A DNA stretch of 64,000 bases from NCBI RefSeq assembly GCF_958298935.1, contig NC_084929.1, positions 32,181,501 to 32,245,500 on the forward strand, written 5' to 3'. Below, one piece after another: positions 22,886 through 34,496 of this stretch (the first letter of the stretch is position 1; every line of letters starts with the position of its first letter). Made by a program: the position numbers and the translations under genes. The notes beneath the pieces were generated by a model. It saw only the letters and a program-made list of their open reading frames with translations, did not search any database and was not told the origin of the DNA. The stretch is from Phragmites australis. Lineage: Eukaryota; Streptophyta; Magnoliopsida; Poales; Poaceae.

Positions 22886-24725
22886 TCATTCTTCCTTGTT
22901 GAAAAAGCTCTCTGGTAAAGAAAATTCTTCCCCCTGACTGAAGTTATCCTTCTCATCATCCTCTGGTTTCTGCATTTGTTTCAACAGATCAGAGAAACTA
23001 TATGACCGACCAGACTCTAGATACTAATGTGAAATTGTGGTAAACTTATGCACAAATCTAAATCTAATCAATTCAGAGTGTACATACAGAAGTTAAAAGG
23101 AATATAACAAAGTAATTGAGATATTGGGTTTTACAAATCACCAGCATTTCTAGGTTGAAGAAGCGGTCCAATAGTTGCAAAACTTCATCAGCAGAGAATT
23201 GTCTCTCAAGGCTGGAAGAATTCACATATGGTCAGTTTGGAAACCGCAATCTTCATTGTAGCAGAAATTGAAGAATTCACATACAAACACCTTTTTCTCA
23301 AGTATTCCATGAGGCCGTATAGAACAAAGTGACGATGAATGCCTACAAATATGCACACCAGATTTAGAACATATGTTCAATAAAGAAAGAAATTCTTTAG
23401 AACTTTGTTTAAGTTGGATGAAACAGGGTTCACAAAACAGTATTTGCCAGAATTCCCAAATCCAAGACGGAGGACAGGAACCAGTTGGTTCCCAATTATT
23501 TTCAGATTATCCATTTTATCAACTTTGTTTCGATATGTTTCCTGAAGTTCTTTTGTTCACTCACATGTAAAAGCGTTACCACATTGGTTTCACTAGAAAT
23601 ACAATATAACCACCCTCAATCTGGGTGCTTATAGCGAGAACATACTCACTTTGCACGAATTTTACGTTGTGTCAGATCTGTGTGCTTCTCAAAATCAAAA
23701 GTCAAGTTCTATTGCAAAGCACTTGATCGGCACAACTTAATTGAATAAGTAATCAATTAGCAATGACAATAGTGCTGTCCTAGCTGCTATGATCTTTTCA
23801 ACATACAGAAACATAGATGCCCTTCGAAAAATTCCATCAAAATTTCAAGAGTTGTACTCCATCATAGAGGCATAGATGATGATGCCTTCATTTGATTATC
23901 AAAATCACTCTATAAAAGCCAGTTTGGTTTCAGTTTTTTTGGCAAAAAAGAATCAAATGGAAAAAAGAAAAAGTTTCTCAATCTTCCCAATGGCAGTGCA
24001 GCAGTGGGACACGGGTCCTGTAGGGGCACTAACCCACCTACAATTCTACATGACAAATTTATTTAGATAGTACTTCACATTTAATATAAGGAAAGAGCCT
24101 CACTCAACATGCTTTAGTTGAAATCTTAAAAACAGAATACCAACATTGCACATCAATTTACTAGATAAAGGTACCGATTACTCATCCAAAAATGAGGGCG
24201 AGCATGCTATTTCTTTCAAGTGCAAGTACATAATTTTTGTAGCATTGAACACAAAAGTTTCTCATATGCAGGCATAGATATGGTACTCAGGTGGCTCATT
24301 CATTGTTTTCCTATTTTTCATGTTCCTCACTTAGTGTTATTAGCATGTTGTTCCCAAAACTGACAATTTTTACCCCCCTCCCCCCAAGTCATTATTACAA
24401 ACCCTAACTACTCATGTAGTGTCACAATAGTGTGTCACTACATTTTGAAACTTAGCTTATCTACAAATTTAGGTACAAGCGTACGTTCTCTACGTTATGT
24501 CAACAAACAAGGACAGATATAAGCTCCTAAAAACATGAGCATCCAAAAGAGCAAACAAACAATGAACGCGTCGCCGGAAGGGTACAGAGAAACCTTTCAG
24601 TTTGGACGGAGGGTAGAACTCGAGAGCCTGAAGCAGCCTCAGCTCCAGCTCCACCTGCGATTGCTCCTAAAATATCAACAAAAGATAAGAACAAGCATCA
24701 ATCGCCACGAGGACACGCGCTTCTG

Positions 24726-24772
<47 letters not shown>

Positions 24773-24893
24773 AAAAAGAGGGAGGCAGGAGGGGGCATAT
24801 GAGAAGGTAGGAGAGAGGGACCTTGGGAAGAGACGACGCGGAGGACGGTGGCGCCTGCGCAGGCGAGTCAGGGGCGGACTCGACGTTTTCCAT
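22886..24893 (-). CDS. EAF7/MRGBP-like subunit of NuA4 histone acetyltransferase (CT20 family)
   Basis: Five short exons join in frame: 24822-24893, 24594-24666, 23291-23342, 23142-23211, 22886-22969 (351 nt, 116 aa). All introns begin GT and end AG. The core reads QVELELRLLQALEFYPPS, then GIHRHFVLYGLMEYLRKR, then RQFSADEVLQLLDRFFNLEM. This is the conserved layout of CT20/EAF7 proteins, which in yeast and animals (MRGBP) are NuA4/TIP60 subunits binding MRG-domain proteins. The C-terminus (EEFSLPESFF) is also characteristic. It would act in the nucleus on H4/H2A acetylation. The first donor (AAGgtccct) is unusual and lies close to a (GA)n run in intron 1. The length is short for the family, matching the compact plant form. 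Confidence 0.88.
24729..24768. repeat. (GA)20 microsatellite in EAF7 intron 1
   Basis: An uninterrupted GA dinucleotide run of about 40 bp, read as CT in the direction of transcription. It forms a long polypyrimidine tract in the intron between exons 1 and 2. Confidence 0.95.
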
Positions 24894-25500
24894 GCGGCGT
24901 TAGTTCAACGCCCCCTGAAATTTCGGAGGATAAGCTACGCCGGCACAGAACCAACCCACGTCCGGTTGGATCTCCACTCCGCTCCGCTCGACCGAGCAAA
25001 GAGCGGCGCGGCGGCGGCGGCAAAAGCGGACGGAGGAGAGGAGTGGAGGATCCGGCAAGGGGAGGGACAGAGGGAGGCTGGGGCCGGCCGCCGGCGGCGT
25101 TGTGCTCTCGGCTTCATCGCGCTGGAAGGCCCCCACAATAGGAGGCGCGAGTGGACCTGATGCTTGTGCTTAGGTGGGCCCTACTGTCCATGTTTCGTTC
25201 GTTTCCTCTCGAGCCCAGTTTGCAGACTGTTTCTTTGCTTTCAGGCCCAGATTTCTTTATTTCCAAATAAGATTCAAAATGTGCTTTCGAATTTTCGTTT
25301 CGAAATTATTTCGAATCTTTTCAACAAATTTTGTTCTGACGAATGGTTTTGAATAAATTTTTAGAATTTTTTGCGGGGCGGTGGGGTAGCAGGGGAGTGG
25401 CTTTCAGAGAGGCGATCTTGACATCGCGAGAGAAAGCGTTAACGGAAGGGAGTCCCGGCGATTCTACCGGGATCCGGCGGAGGAGTGATCGATGGTGGGG
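24894..25500. other. Promoter/5' flank of the EAF7-like gene and intergenic DNA
   Basis: 24900-25140 is GC-rich and probably contains the 5' UTR and core promoter of the minus-strand gene. No TATA box is obvious. 25200-25500 has no supported gene. Confidence 0.4.
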
Positions 25501-25680
25501 CATGCGACGATTGATGCCTTCCCTTCTACCCCGGCTGTGTGTTTCTGGCCGATGTCAGCACAGCGCGCACTAGGGTTTGAAAGTCAAAGTAATTCATCAT
25601 CGAATTTGCAGCCGATTTCTCGGATTTGGATGGAGTGTCTAGGTGAGAATAGAGTTGTGCAGGATGTCAATTAGTGTGTG

Positions 25681-28154
25681 TTGGCTGGTTCTCAAATATC
25701 CATGGTGATCACTTTTGGAAGTTTACCAGCCGTGCCGTTGGATTTGAGGGAGAGATCGAGTTTTGAGCTGAGAAATGTTAGAGTTGATTTTGTGCATGAG
25801 GAATCTCTGGCTGTGTCGAAGGAGGAAGACGCCATTGATGTACCTTCAAGTTCACACCGAGACAAGGGCCCATTGTTAGCCCAGATACTTTTGGTTTTCT
25901 GGCCCGATCCATGGCCTTTGGTACTTGTGTAAGACGACATATAGGGCATTCCTGGTCGCACTCGCGAGGGTTCTGGGCATGGGTTCCGAGAGGGAAAGCG
26001 CTCGAGGCGGTGGTTCTAGGTTTCCAAGCAAAGCCGGAGGGAGATCTGGTGATTTGGGGCGATGGCACGGTGAATCGTTCGAGCAGTGGAACGTAGAGTT
26101 GATTCTCGATCCTTCGTGGCGGTGGTTAGAGGCGACATGAATCGCAACTTAGGGAAGGAGAAGTCGACAGTTGGTCCCTCCTTTCGATCTGGTGTGATAG
26201 TTGATCTAAATCAAAGGGATGGGCCTCCGATGGGTAGAGATGGTGAAAATCGACAACGATTTGGCAGAGATCAACAACTTCGCCGAGAGGGCAACCCTAA
26301 CTATGGTAGGGATGGTTCTAATTTTTTGGGTAGAGATGGCCGTTCCAACTTCAATAGAGATGGCTCTTCTGGTTTTGGTGGAGATGGTTAGAGAAATTTC
26401 AATCAAGAGGGGACAAAAAAATTCGACAGAGATCTAGTTTTACAGAAGGTTGGAGGGGATCGACCTATGCGCTCAGACCTAGGTGTGGGGACTTTCGCCA
26501 TACTAACAAAAGGCGACCTGATGAGCGAGATGGAAATTCTTTAGAGTTCGAGCATGAGCTTCACAACAAGCTCAAAAGAGATCAAGAGGACAAGCGCAAG
26601 GGTGAGGTAGATTTCTCAAATCTCTCAAAGATGTGGGGCATGAGGGTAAGGGAAAGAACTTTGGTGCCAATACCTCTGATATGTATTGTTATAATTGTAA
26701 TAAGACTGGACATCATAGAGCTGTCTACACCAAACCTATCCTCTGCTATAGTTGCAAAAAGACTGGACATAGAGCCACATCATGTATAGAAAAAAAAGGT
26801 CTCAGGGTTTGTGGCTTTGGCATTCTAGGGATAGGTTTCTACAGCCTGCATATTCCCTCTGGGAAAAAGGTTGGTAACAACAAAGAAGTGTTACGTGTGA
26901 TGACTATTGAGAGAGAGAAAGATACCTCAGAGATAATTGATAAAGAGATGATTCACCTTTCTAGAGGCAAGGGGTGGAAAATAAGACAAATGAAAGATAA
27001 TGAATTTATGATAACCTTTTCAGATGATGATATGAGATATTAACTGACTAGACTGAAGGGTTTTGAGTTTTAGACAGTGGAAAATATTGTGATCAAAGCC
27101 AATGTGAAACCTACAGAAATATCTGCATATGCTTATAGTATCTTAGAGAGGATATGGGTTAAAACATATGTCATTCCTGCTTTTGCCAAATCTAATGAAG
27201 CTATTACTGAGATAGCCTTCTTAGTTGGTGATCCTATAGAGGTAGATGAGCTTTCTCTGAGTAGCTCTGGTCCTGTTAAGGTGAAGATAGCATGTAGGGA
27301 TTCTTGTCAAATTAGAGGAGAGACATATGTCTTTATAAATGGTGAAGGACATACGATTACTTAGCAGGTGGAGCCTGTTGGCAAGCATAATCCTCCTCCA
27401 CCTAATAATCCCCCTTGTAAATATAATACACAATAATAAAGATGATGATGAGGGAGATGACTCTGGAGGGGAATCTGGAGGAAGTCATTATTCTGGTTTT
27501 GCAAGATTGATACAAACACAAGGTGGGGATGATGGCATCAACAAAAGGAAACAACAATACTAGCAGTAACAGACACATTGTTGGGGGTGAGAATACTAAT
27601 GGTCTACAAAAAGAGACATTAAATGTGGATGATAAAGATAATGACACCAATAGGATAACAATAGACATAACATAGACTCAAGATTTGGGGAAGTGTGAAG
27701 ACAAGCTAGAGGTAACATAGGAAGAGATTAATGACCACTTGGAGCTAAATGAATCTCAAGAATTTACTCAGCTGACTGTAGAGGAGGAAGTAGAAGAAGA
27801 ATAAGTGGACTATGAAGTGGACCCACTTGAGAGAGAGAAGGTAGAGATGCTGAGACTGGAGGCTAAAGTGGAAGAAAGAGTTAAAGTTTTAGCTCCACTA
27901 ATGAAGCTAAACCCAGAAAAAGATGCTCATTGACTCAACTTGAGAAAGCTGTAGAGATGGATTGCTTTGTGAAAGATAAGTCTATTCTTACATTTGATCA
28001 AGAGGATACATATGGTCTTAAGGAGGGATTTATGCCTGTGACATATAAAAGAAGAGTGGGTCATGTGGTTGCTTAGAGAAGAGGCTCTAGAGTTGTTGAT
28101 GATGATATTCCTGTTCACCTAAAAGTTGAGGCACTAAAAAAAATAGAAGAATGA
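25681..28154 (+). pseudogene. Decayed retroelement ORF with zinc knuckles (DUF4283-type LINE ORF1-like)
   Basis: The coding relic is broken by several stops and frame changes. At 26109-26390 an Arg/Asp/Gly-rich domain has imperfect GRDG repeats (GRDGSNFLGRDG). At 26680-26790 come two CCHC knuckles (CYNCNKTGHH and CYSCKKTGHRATSC), followed by a KKGLRVCGFGILG segment. At 27077-27360 comes VENIVIKANVKPTEISAYAY and a downstream block ending VFINGEGHTIT. This order of zinc knuckle and downstream block is widespread in grass retroelement proteins annotated as zinc-knuckle/DUF4283. 27700-28150 is a highly acidic tail with in-frame stops. No reverse transcriptase follows. It is an old, dead insertion. 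Confidence 0.6.
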
Positions 28155-28452
28155 CATTTTAGGTACTTTTAAACATAATTATTTTGCTATTTTCAATTTT
28201 TTGATCCTTTAAATTTAGCTAGGGTTACTCTTTCTAGTAAGATCAATGCGGGTAAGGATAAAAAAAATAACCTATAATAATATCTCTACTATTCAAGCTA
28301 AAAAGATAGCTAGGGCGGTCCTTGCTAAAGCTAGAGAGAAATTAGATAATTCAAATAAGCAGTTATTGATGTCTGAATCAGAGGCTGAAATTGAGGAGAT
28401 TGATTAGATGAGCAATAGTAAATTGAGGAAATTGAGAAGATTGATGAGATGA

Positions 28453-28454
<2 letters not shown>

Positions 28455-28528
<74 letters not shown>
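28455..28528. repeat. (GA)n microsatellite, about 74 bp
   Basis: An uninterrupted AG dinucleotide run, the longest in the window. It sits between the zinc-knuckle relic and the CACTA terminus. Confidence 0.95.
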
Positions 28529-28530
<2 letters not shown>

Positions 28531-28619
28531 GGGAGAGAGCTGGATGCGACACGAAGAGATAAGGATGGAGAGAGCCACGGACGGCGGACGTGATGAGCCA
28601 AAACCTGATTGAAATAATT

Positions 28620-28813
28620 TTTTAGGTCCAGACATGGTATCAGTGCTGGCTAGTATTAAAAAACGGCACTAATATGCTACTTCAGTGCCGGTTTTTATCT
28701 GAACGGACGCATGGATGTCTGGTTTTGGTACGAATCGACATTGATACCCTATCAGTGTTGGTTTTAGCTCAACCAACACTGATGAACCGACACTTATAAT
28801 TAGTTCTATAGTG
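28620..28813. mobile_element. CACTA transposon terminus (right end)
   Basis: The segment ends AGTTCTATAGTG at 28813, whose reverse complement starts CACTATAGAACTAATT, the CACTA-family terminal motif. Inside it are repeated subterminal motifs (cagtgccggtttt, gtgttggtttt, ccaacactgatg) in both orientations, as CACTA transposases require. The matching left end was not found upstream in this window. Confidence 0.6.
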
Positions 28814-30482
28814 CAATCTGTTTGTTTGGGAGAGTGACAACCACTAGATTATGAACAGAAGGTGCTTACAAATATGGGTTTAGTTACAAGCTTTGCTTGG
28901 CTGAACAGAAGGTGCTGGACTATGAACAGGTTTTCCAGTAGAGTACAATAAACGCTCATTGAGAGACATTGGTGGTTGAAGATGTTTCTGACAAACATTC
29001 ATTGGTCGGCTGCAATGTTCAGCACCTATTTCTCCAACAGCTTGTAGTCGGTGTATTCGATAACAAACTAAGATGTTGCAAGAAAGAAACATCAACCTTT
29101 TTCTCTGGACGAATATCAGAAGTTGAACTTAAATCAATCTTCATTTCCTTCAATGATATAGCCTCTGTGAGCAACAAAACAAAAAGAATAAGACTATGTA
29201 TATAAAGGAAAAGCATACAGTACAAAGAAATGATGGTTGAAATGAAATCGAGAATCGCATATAACCTGATTGGCATGAAGCCATGAAGTGGAAGGATGGT
29301 GAGGTGGTTTCACAGTTGAGAACATGTACTAAAAAAAGTCAGTGTATGGACAAGGTATGCCATATCCGCCAAGCTCGCCGAGGCCGCCAGGTGCGCCGCC
29401 ACGAGAATCTGCCGCCGGAGTTGCTACGGCCACAGTCGACACCCGCGGCCTCGGGTCTGACCGGCATGAGAAAGCTCCAGACCTCCTGTTGATTGCTGAA
29501 TAACGTTAACACTTAACAGGAGGAGTTGTATACGTGCCTTCACGTATAACGAAAGGTAGCACTCCTGCGATGAACATATGTATAAGCTAAAGGAAACCCA
29601 AGGTTAGAATGAGATGTGATCACCCAACGGAGTGATTACAGAGAGCAGCAATGAGCGTGCCGTTTGGCCAACCTCACCATATTATCGCCACAGTCCGGCC
29701 GTGCAGAAGCAGAGCTGATCCAAGAAGAGGATGTGATGTTGCTTGGTGAGGAATTTTGTGGTGCTGTCCTCGGGCAGCAGCCATGGAAGTCCATCTCTGC
29801 AGGTGAAAGAGTTAGTGGGGTTTAGTTACCCGTAGGTGGAAATTTTTTAGCGGGAGATCAAAATTTCAAGGTGGGAATAATGGATGAAATATATTTTTCC
29901 TGCAACAAAGAGACGTGCACTTTCCCATTCTTAGGGAAAAAAATCTCCATGTTCAAATTTGCACTGCCCAAAAACTTGTATGTTTTACGTGTCCATCTAA
30001 AACTTTTAAAATAAAAATATCCAAAATGAACAAATTTGTACATTTAGGAAATATTTGTGCAAGCAGCAAAAGAATAACTTTTCACTATCTCACTTTCAGT
30101 AAAGATACAATTAAAAACCACACCTTCACCCCAAGGAACACTTTCAGTAAAGATACAATAAAGAATAACCTTTTCACTATCACACTTTCACCCCAAGGAA
30201 CACTATTTGCAACCAAGGATACTCTAGTAAGTATTTGCATTTCTTGTAGTGAATCTCAAACATTGACGGACCTGATTACTCGGGTCGGCTGAATTTCAAC
30301 GCACTGGGCTGCTTCCTGATATGTAATGGGTCGGATGGGAGGAGGCACTTGCAGCCCAGGAATTCTCTTGATTTCCGGCCAATATAATTAGCCAATGCTG
30401 GGATCCCTGGTTGCCTGGCAAGGGCCTAAAAACCCCCAGGTGGACAAGGCGACGCCTTTTGACAAGGGAAGTCTTGGTTGCC
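28814..30482. other. Gene-free stretch with minor tandem repeats
   Basis: No gene could be built. A 13-bp motif (gaacagaaggtgc) repeats at about 28854 and 28905. A unit containing tttcagtaaagataca and caccccaaggaacact repeats between 30095 and 30205. A GC-rich piece at 29360-29480 resembles a gene or TE fragment but has no recognisable domain. Confidence 0.35.
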
Positions 30483-30491
30483 TTGTGATGC

Positions 30492-30775
30492 GGGAAAAAT
30501 ACGATTTTGTACAATATACGTGATCGTATATAATGAAATGGATAACTATTTTCTGTATTTACGAATTTAGCATATGTATTCGGTGCACGGTGTGCCGAAA
30601 ACGAATTTTCGGAGTACGGTGTACCGAAAAAAATCATTTTCGGCACACGATGTGCCGAAAATGACCTGTATTCAGCACACCGTGTGCCGAATATAGCAAA
30701 AGCGTATTTCGGCACACAGTGTACTGAATACCAACTGTATTCGGCACACCATGTGCCGAAATACGCTTTTGCGTC
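30492..30775 (+). repeat. Left TIR of the Mutator-like element with palindrome array
   Basis: After about 75 bp of outer TIR come six imperfect copies of a 21-bp palindrome with consensus TTCGGCACACNGTGTGCCGAA, between about 30567 and 30773. The outer portion and the first copies pair with the right TIR. Confidence 0.85.
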
Positions 30776-30906
30776 GCGTCGCGCTTTACTTTTTCTTTTT
30801 CTTTTCATTTTTTCTTTTTACTTTCTCTTTTGCTTTTCGCTTTTTCATGTCTTCCCGCATGGTTTGTCTGCTGCTGGCCATCTTGTTTACATGCAGGTAG
30901 CCAGGC

Positions 30907-30914
30907 TATATAAA
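30907..30914 (+). promoter_or_regulatory. TATA box of the transposase transcription unit
   Basis: TATATAAA just inside the left TIR, after a long pyrimidine-rich tract (30785-30850). A GC-rich probable 5' UTR follows. The position is right for the promoter of the downstream transposase ORF. Confidence 0.6.
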
Positions 30915-31063
30915 TGGCAGCGCAGCTGCTGCGTTTGGAGCTGCGAGCAGAGCAGAGCACGATGGCGAGCAGAGCAGCAGATTAGCGCGAGCGCGAGCAG
31001 TCGAGCATGAGGAGCTGCGATGCAGCAGGACAACCTTCCTTAGTAGTAAGTACTTATATTTAT

Positions 31064-31680
31064 TAAGTTGATAAAATATAATAGGTATAATATTTTCATA
31101 TTTTATGATGTCGTAACAGAATCAGCTAGTTATTTGGATCATAGATTATGTATGTACTTATATTTAGATTAGAAAATATAATTATAGCATGTAGATATTA
31201 AGTTGCTAAAATAGAGTAGGTGTAATATTTGCATATTGTATGATCTCATAACAGATGGTACTATAGTGTAATAGTAATCGTAATATTTAGATTAGAAAAT
31301 GTAATTAGAGCAAGTAGAGTATTTATTTCGTTCGAATACATTAGATAAATGATATTAAGTTGATAAAATAGAGTAGGTATAATATTTGCATATTCTATGA
31401 TCTCACAACAGAAGCAACTATAGTATAACACTAATCGTAGTACTTAGATTAAAAAATATAATTAGAGCAAGTATAGTATTTATTCTATTCGAATACATTG
31501 GATAAATGATATTAAGTTGGAAAAACAGAGTAGGTACAATATTTGCATATTGTATGATCGCGCAACAGAAGCAACTATAGTGTAATATTTAGATTAGAAA
31601 ATGTAATTAGAGCAAGTATAGTATTATTTCGTGCTAATACATTGGCTAAAATAGAGTAGGTATGTAACATATATCTAATT
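31064..31680 (+). repeat. Tandem repeats (about 156-bp unit) in the transposase leader intron
   Basis: Four imperfect copies start at about 31064, 31199, 31357 and 31513, each opening aagttg(a/c)taaaat and containing atttgcatattgtatgat. They are followed by a partial fifth. The region lies between a putative donor near 31045 and a TTTAACAG acceptor at about 31703-31710, so it is probably a 5' UTR intron. Confidence 0.7.
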
Positions 31681-31718
31681 AGTTATTTGACCATTTACGT
31701 TTGTTTAACAGAGACGCT

Positions 31719-34310
31719 ATGACTATCCATATTTATTATGGAGAACGTCCCACTGTTTTGAATGGGAGACTCGTGTCCATTCAGAACTGCCAGCACGTAG
31801 AGAGTACGGTTGAGCTACCAATTGATCTAGAAGGCTTACAAACACATGTTATGAGCCTTTTGCGTCTAAACCAACGGTCCTACAATGTTGTCCTAGAGGG
31901 TGTCAGGCCACAGCCTGTACCAAACAGCTCGCTTATTGTCCATATGTTGTTCGATTTGAGAAGGAACAATGCATGGGTCTTGTATTCACGCAAGGCATTA
32001 GAGGAGAACTTTGAAATGGGAGTGTACGTAAACATAGTATCATGACCAATGCATGGGGAAGAGGTGGCTACCCTGGAAGGATCAGACCATAATGTGATGC
32101 ATGATGAGGCGGGAGGGAATGTCGGGGAGGGCACTTCGGGTACGGATGGACCTGAAGTGGACCATGGTGAGGTAGATGCACGATGCATGGATGATGAAGC
32201 CGGTGGTAGTGGCGACGAAGAAGGTGCTGACAACGATGACCCAGTACTGATGATCCAGTACTTTCATGGTGCTGGGCTGCTAAATTGTACCATCAGTGAG
32301 TATAACACCCTATCTAATTGGAGATACCAGAATAGTGACATCCAGGTGGGACAACGGTTTTGAAACAGGGAAGAGGTCATCCACTTTATCAGCAAATATG
32401 CTGTAATCACAAGAATGGACCACAAGTGTGCCTGATCTAACCATACGAAGTATGAGATCAGGTGTACGAAGCACCCGACTTGTCCTTACTTCGTACGAAC
32501 CCATAAGCCAAAGCACGAGAACTATTTTGTGCTGAATAGACACACCCCACATACATGCAGCGAAGAGGCTGTTAGGAATGTGAGCCACGCGGTTGATGCG
32601 AGGTTCATAGCCCAACTACTCATCACCCTTGTTGGCACAAACATATGTTTGTCACCAAAATCTATTATGGAGGAGGTGCAGACTAAGACGGGTAAGCTGA
32701 TCAATTACCACACCGCGTGGCGAGTGAAGCAGAAGGCATTGAAGTTGTTGTTTGGAAGTTTCGAAGACTCGTACCACTACGCACCGAGGCTGCTGCAGAA
32801 GATTGCCATGAGCAACCCCGGGACCTAGTGGGCCATAGCGGATGAGCCGATCGGGCTGGATGATGGGTCATACAACACTGATCGATACCTCATTAGGTTT
32901 TTCTGGTCCTTTGGCCAATGCATCGAAGCTTTCAGGCATTGCAAGCCGATGGTATGTGTGGATGCCATACTTCTTAGCGGCAAGTACCATGGTAACCTAA
33001 TGACAGCGATAGCAGTGGATGCAAACAATCAGATCATTCCTCTTGCGTATGCAATGGTTGAGAGTGAGAACAATGATAGTTGGTTATGGTTCCTCACCTT
33101 GGTGAGGACACGTGTCGTTGGCAATAGGGAACGAGTCTGCATCATATCAGACCGCAATAAGGGCTTTTTGCATGCGTTGGATGTGCTGCATGACAACACA
33201 AACCCCTCCATTGCTTGGCTTGATGTGAAGAGAAGGTGGTGCATGCGACACTTAGGTGCGAACCTTTACTCAAGGTACCACAACAAGAGTCTTGTGAAGA
33301 GGTTCAAAGGGTTATGTCTTCAGACCAGCAGACGAAGTTCAACAAGATATGGCGAGAGTTAAATGAGACCACTCGTAAGATGATGGCACAGCAAGAAGCA
33401 CAAGAGGACCATCTGCGGACGCAAATGGTGGGGGGCCAAACCATCATTAGTCGTTCACGTGGTACGTTTAGCCAGTGGATAGCGGGAAAGCCGGTGGAGC
33501 GTTGGGCCCTATTCCATGATACTCACAATTCCAGGTGAGAACATAGCGTTTGAAAGATCGTATTTTCCTTTTGGTTACGAAAATATCGTATCTAAAATTG
33601 TTGTTTCTTATAATAGGTATACGATCATGACAACGAATATAGCTGAGGCATTCAACAATGTCCTAAAGGTTGTACGCGGCCTCCCATTGTGTGCCATAAT
33701 TGAGCTCACATTCTATAGGACGGCTGACTACTTTCGAGACCGTGGTATAGCTGCAATGGAGTGCAGCACGTGGTTCGCACCTAAGGTGGAGGAAATCTTA
33801 TCCAGAAGGAGGAGTAAGGCACACTTTCATCGAACTAGGATCTACGACCGGACTAACAATGAATTTGAGGTCATGTGTCGTCGTCGGTACACTTCTGGAT
33901 ACAGTGCGGGGGACACCGTGCAACAATGTCAAATTGGTCCTCACGAGGTGAAGTGCACATGCAATAAGCCAAAACTGCATCATATCCCGTGCTCCCATGT
34001 CTTGGCCGCTTGCAGGGACATGGGCGGGAACGACGGATCACAATACGTATCACCCTATTTCACGATCGATGCACTGAGGAGCACATGGCTTCCAAAGATG
34101 CGTTCGTTTAACATCGGATCCAGCTACAAAGCAATCGAGTGGCCTAAGTGGATACCTTATCCCAGGGCCAGATGCATGGATCCTGGAAGGCTTAGAGGCA
34201 CGAGGCTTGAAGGTGACATGGATGCAGCAGATGCTGTTGATGGACTACGTAGGTGCAAAATATGCAAGCAATCCGGCTATGACAGGAGGACTTGTTCGAC
34301 CCGACGGTAA
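31719..34310 (+). pseudogene. MURA-type Mutator transposase, broken by stops and a frameshift
   Basis: Domains in order: an N-terminal region and an acidic linker (31719-32360); a Cys/His finger (CTKHPTCPYF through HTPHTC, about 32460-32560); the MULE catalytic domain (VCVDAILLSGKYHG, DSWLWFL, IISDRNKGF, 32949-33330); a segment containing TTNIAEAFN; a SWIM zinc finger (CTCNKPKLHHIPCSH, about 33955-34000); and a C-terminal knuckle (CKICKQSGYDRRTC). An 82-bp GT-AG intron is at 33535-33616. In-frame stops occur after 32360, at about 32432 and at 32826, and a frame change is needed near 33320. Such enzymes cut and paste DNA by a DDE mechanism at TIR ends. This copy should be inactive. Confidence 0.88.
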
Positions 34311-34496
34311 ACTATTAGGCTACGATCGAACTGAATTGTATTAGCTTTGGTGCGAGTGAGTTTGTTATATGAAGTTTGTTGTAAACATGAATTGTATTGT
34401 AATTTGTTATGAACGTATTAGGTGTTGTACCCATTTTGTAATAGCTGTTGTCTTACTTTGTTTTGTAATTGAATCATGAGGCTTGAAATTATTGGC

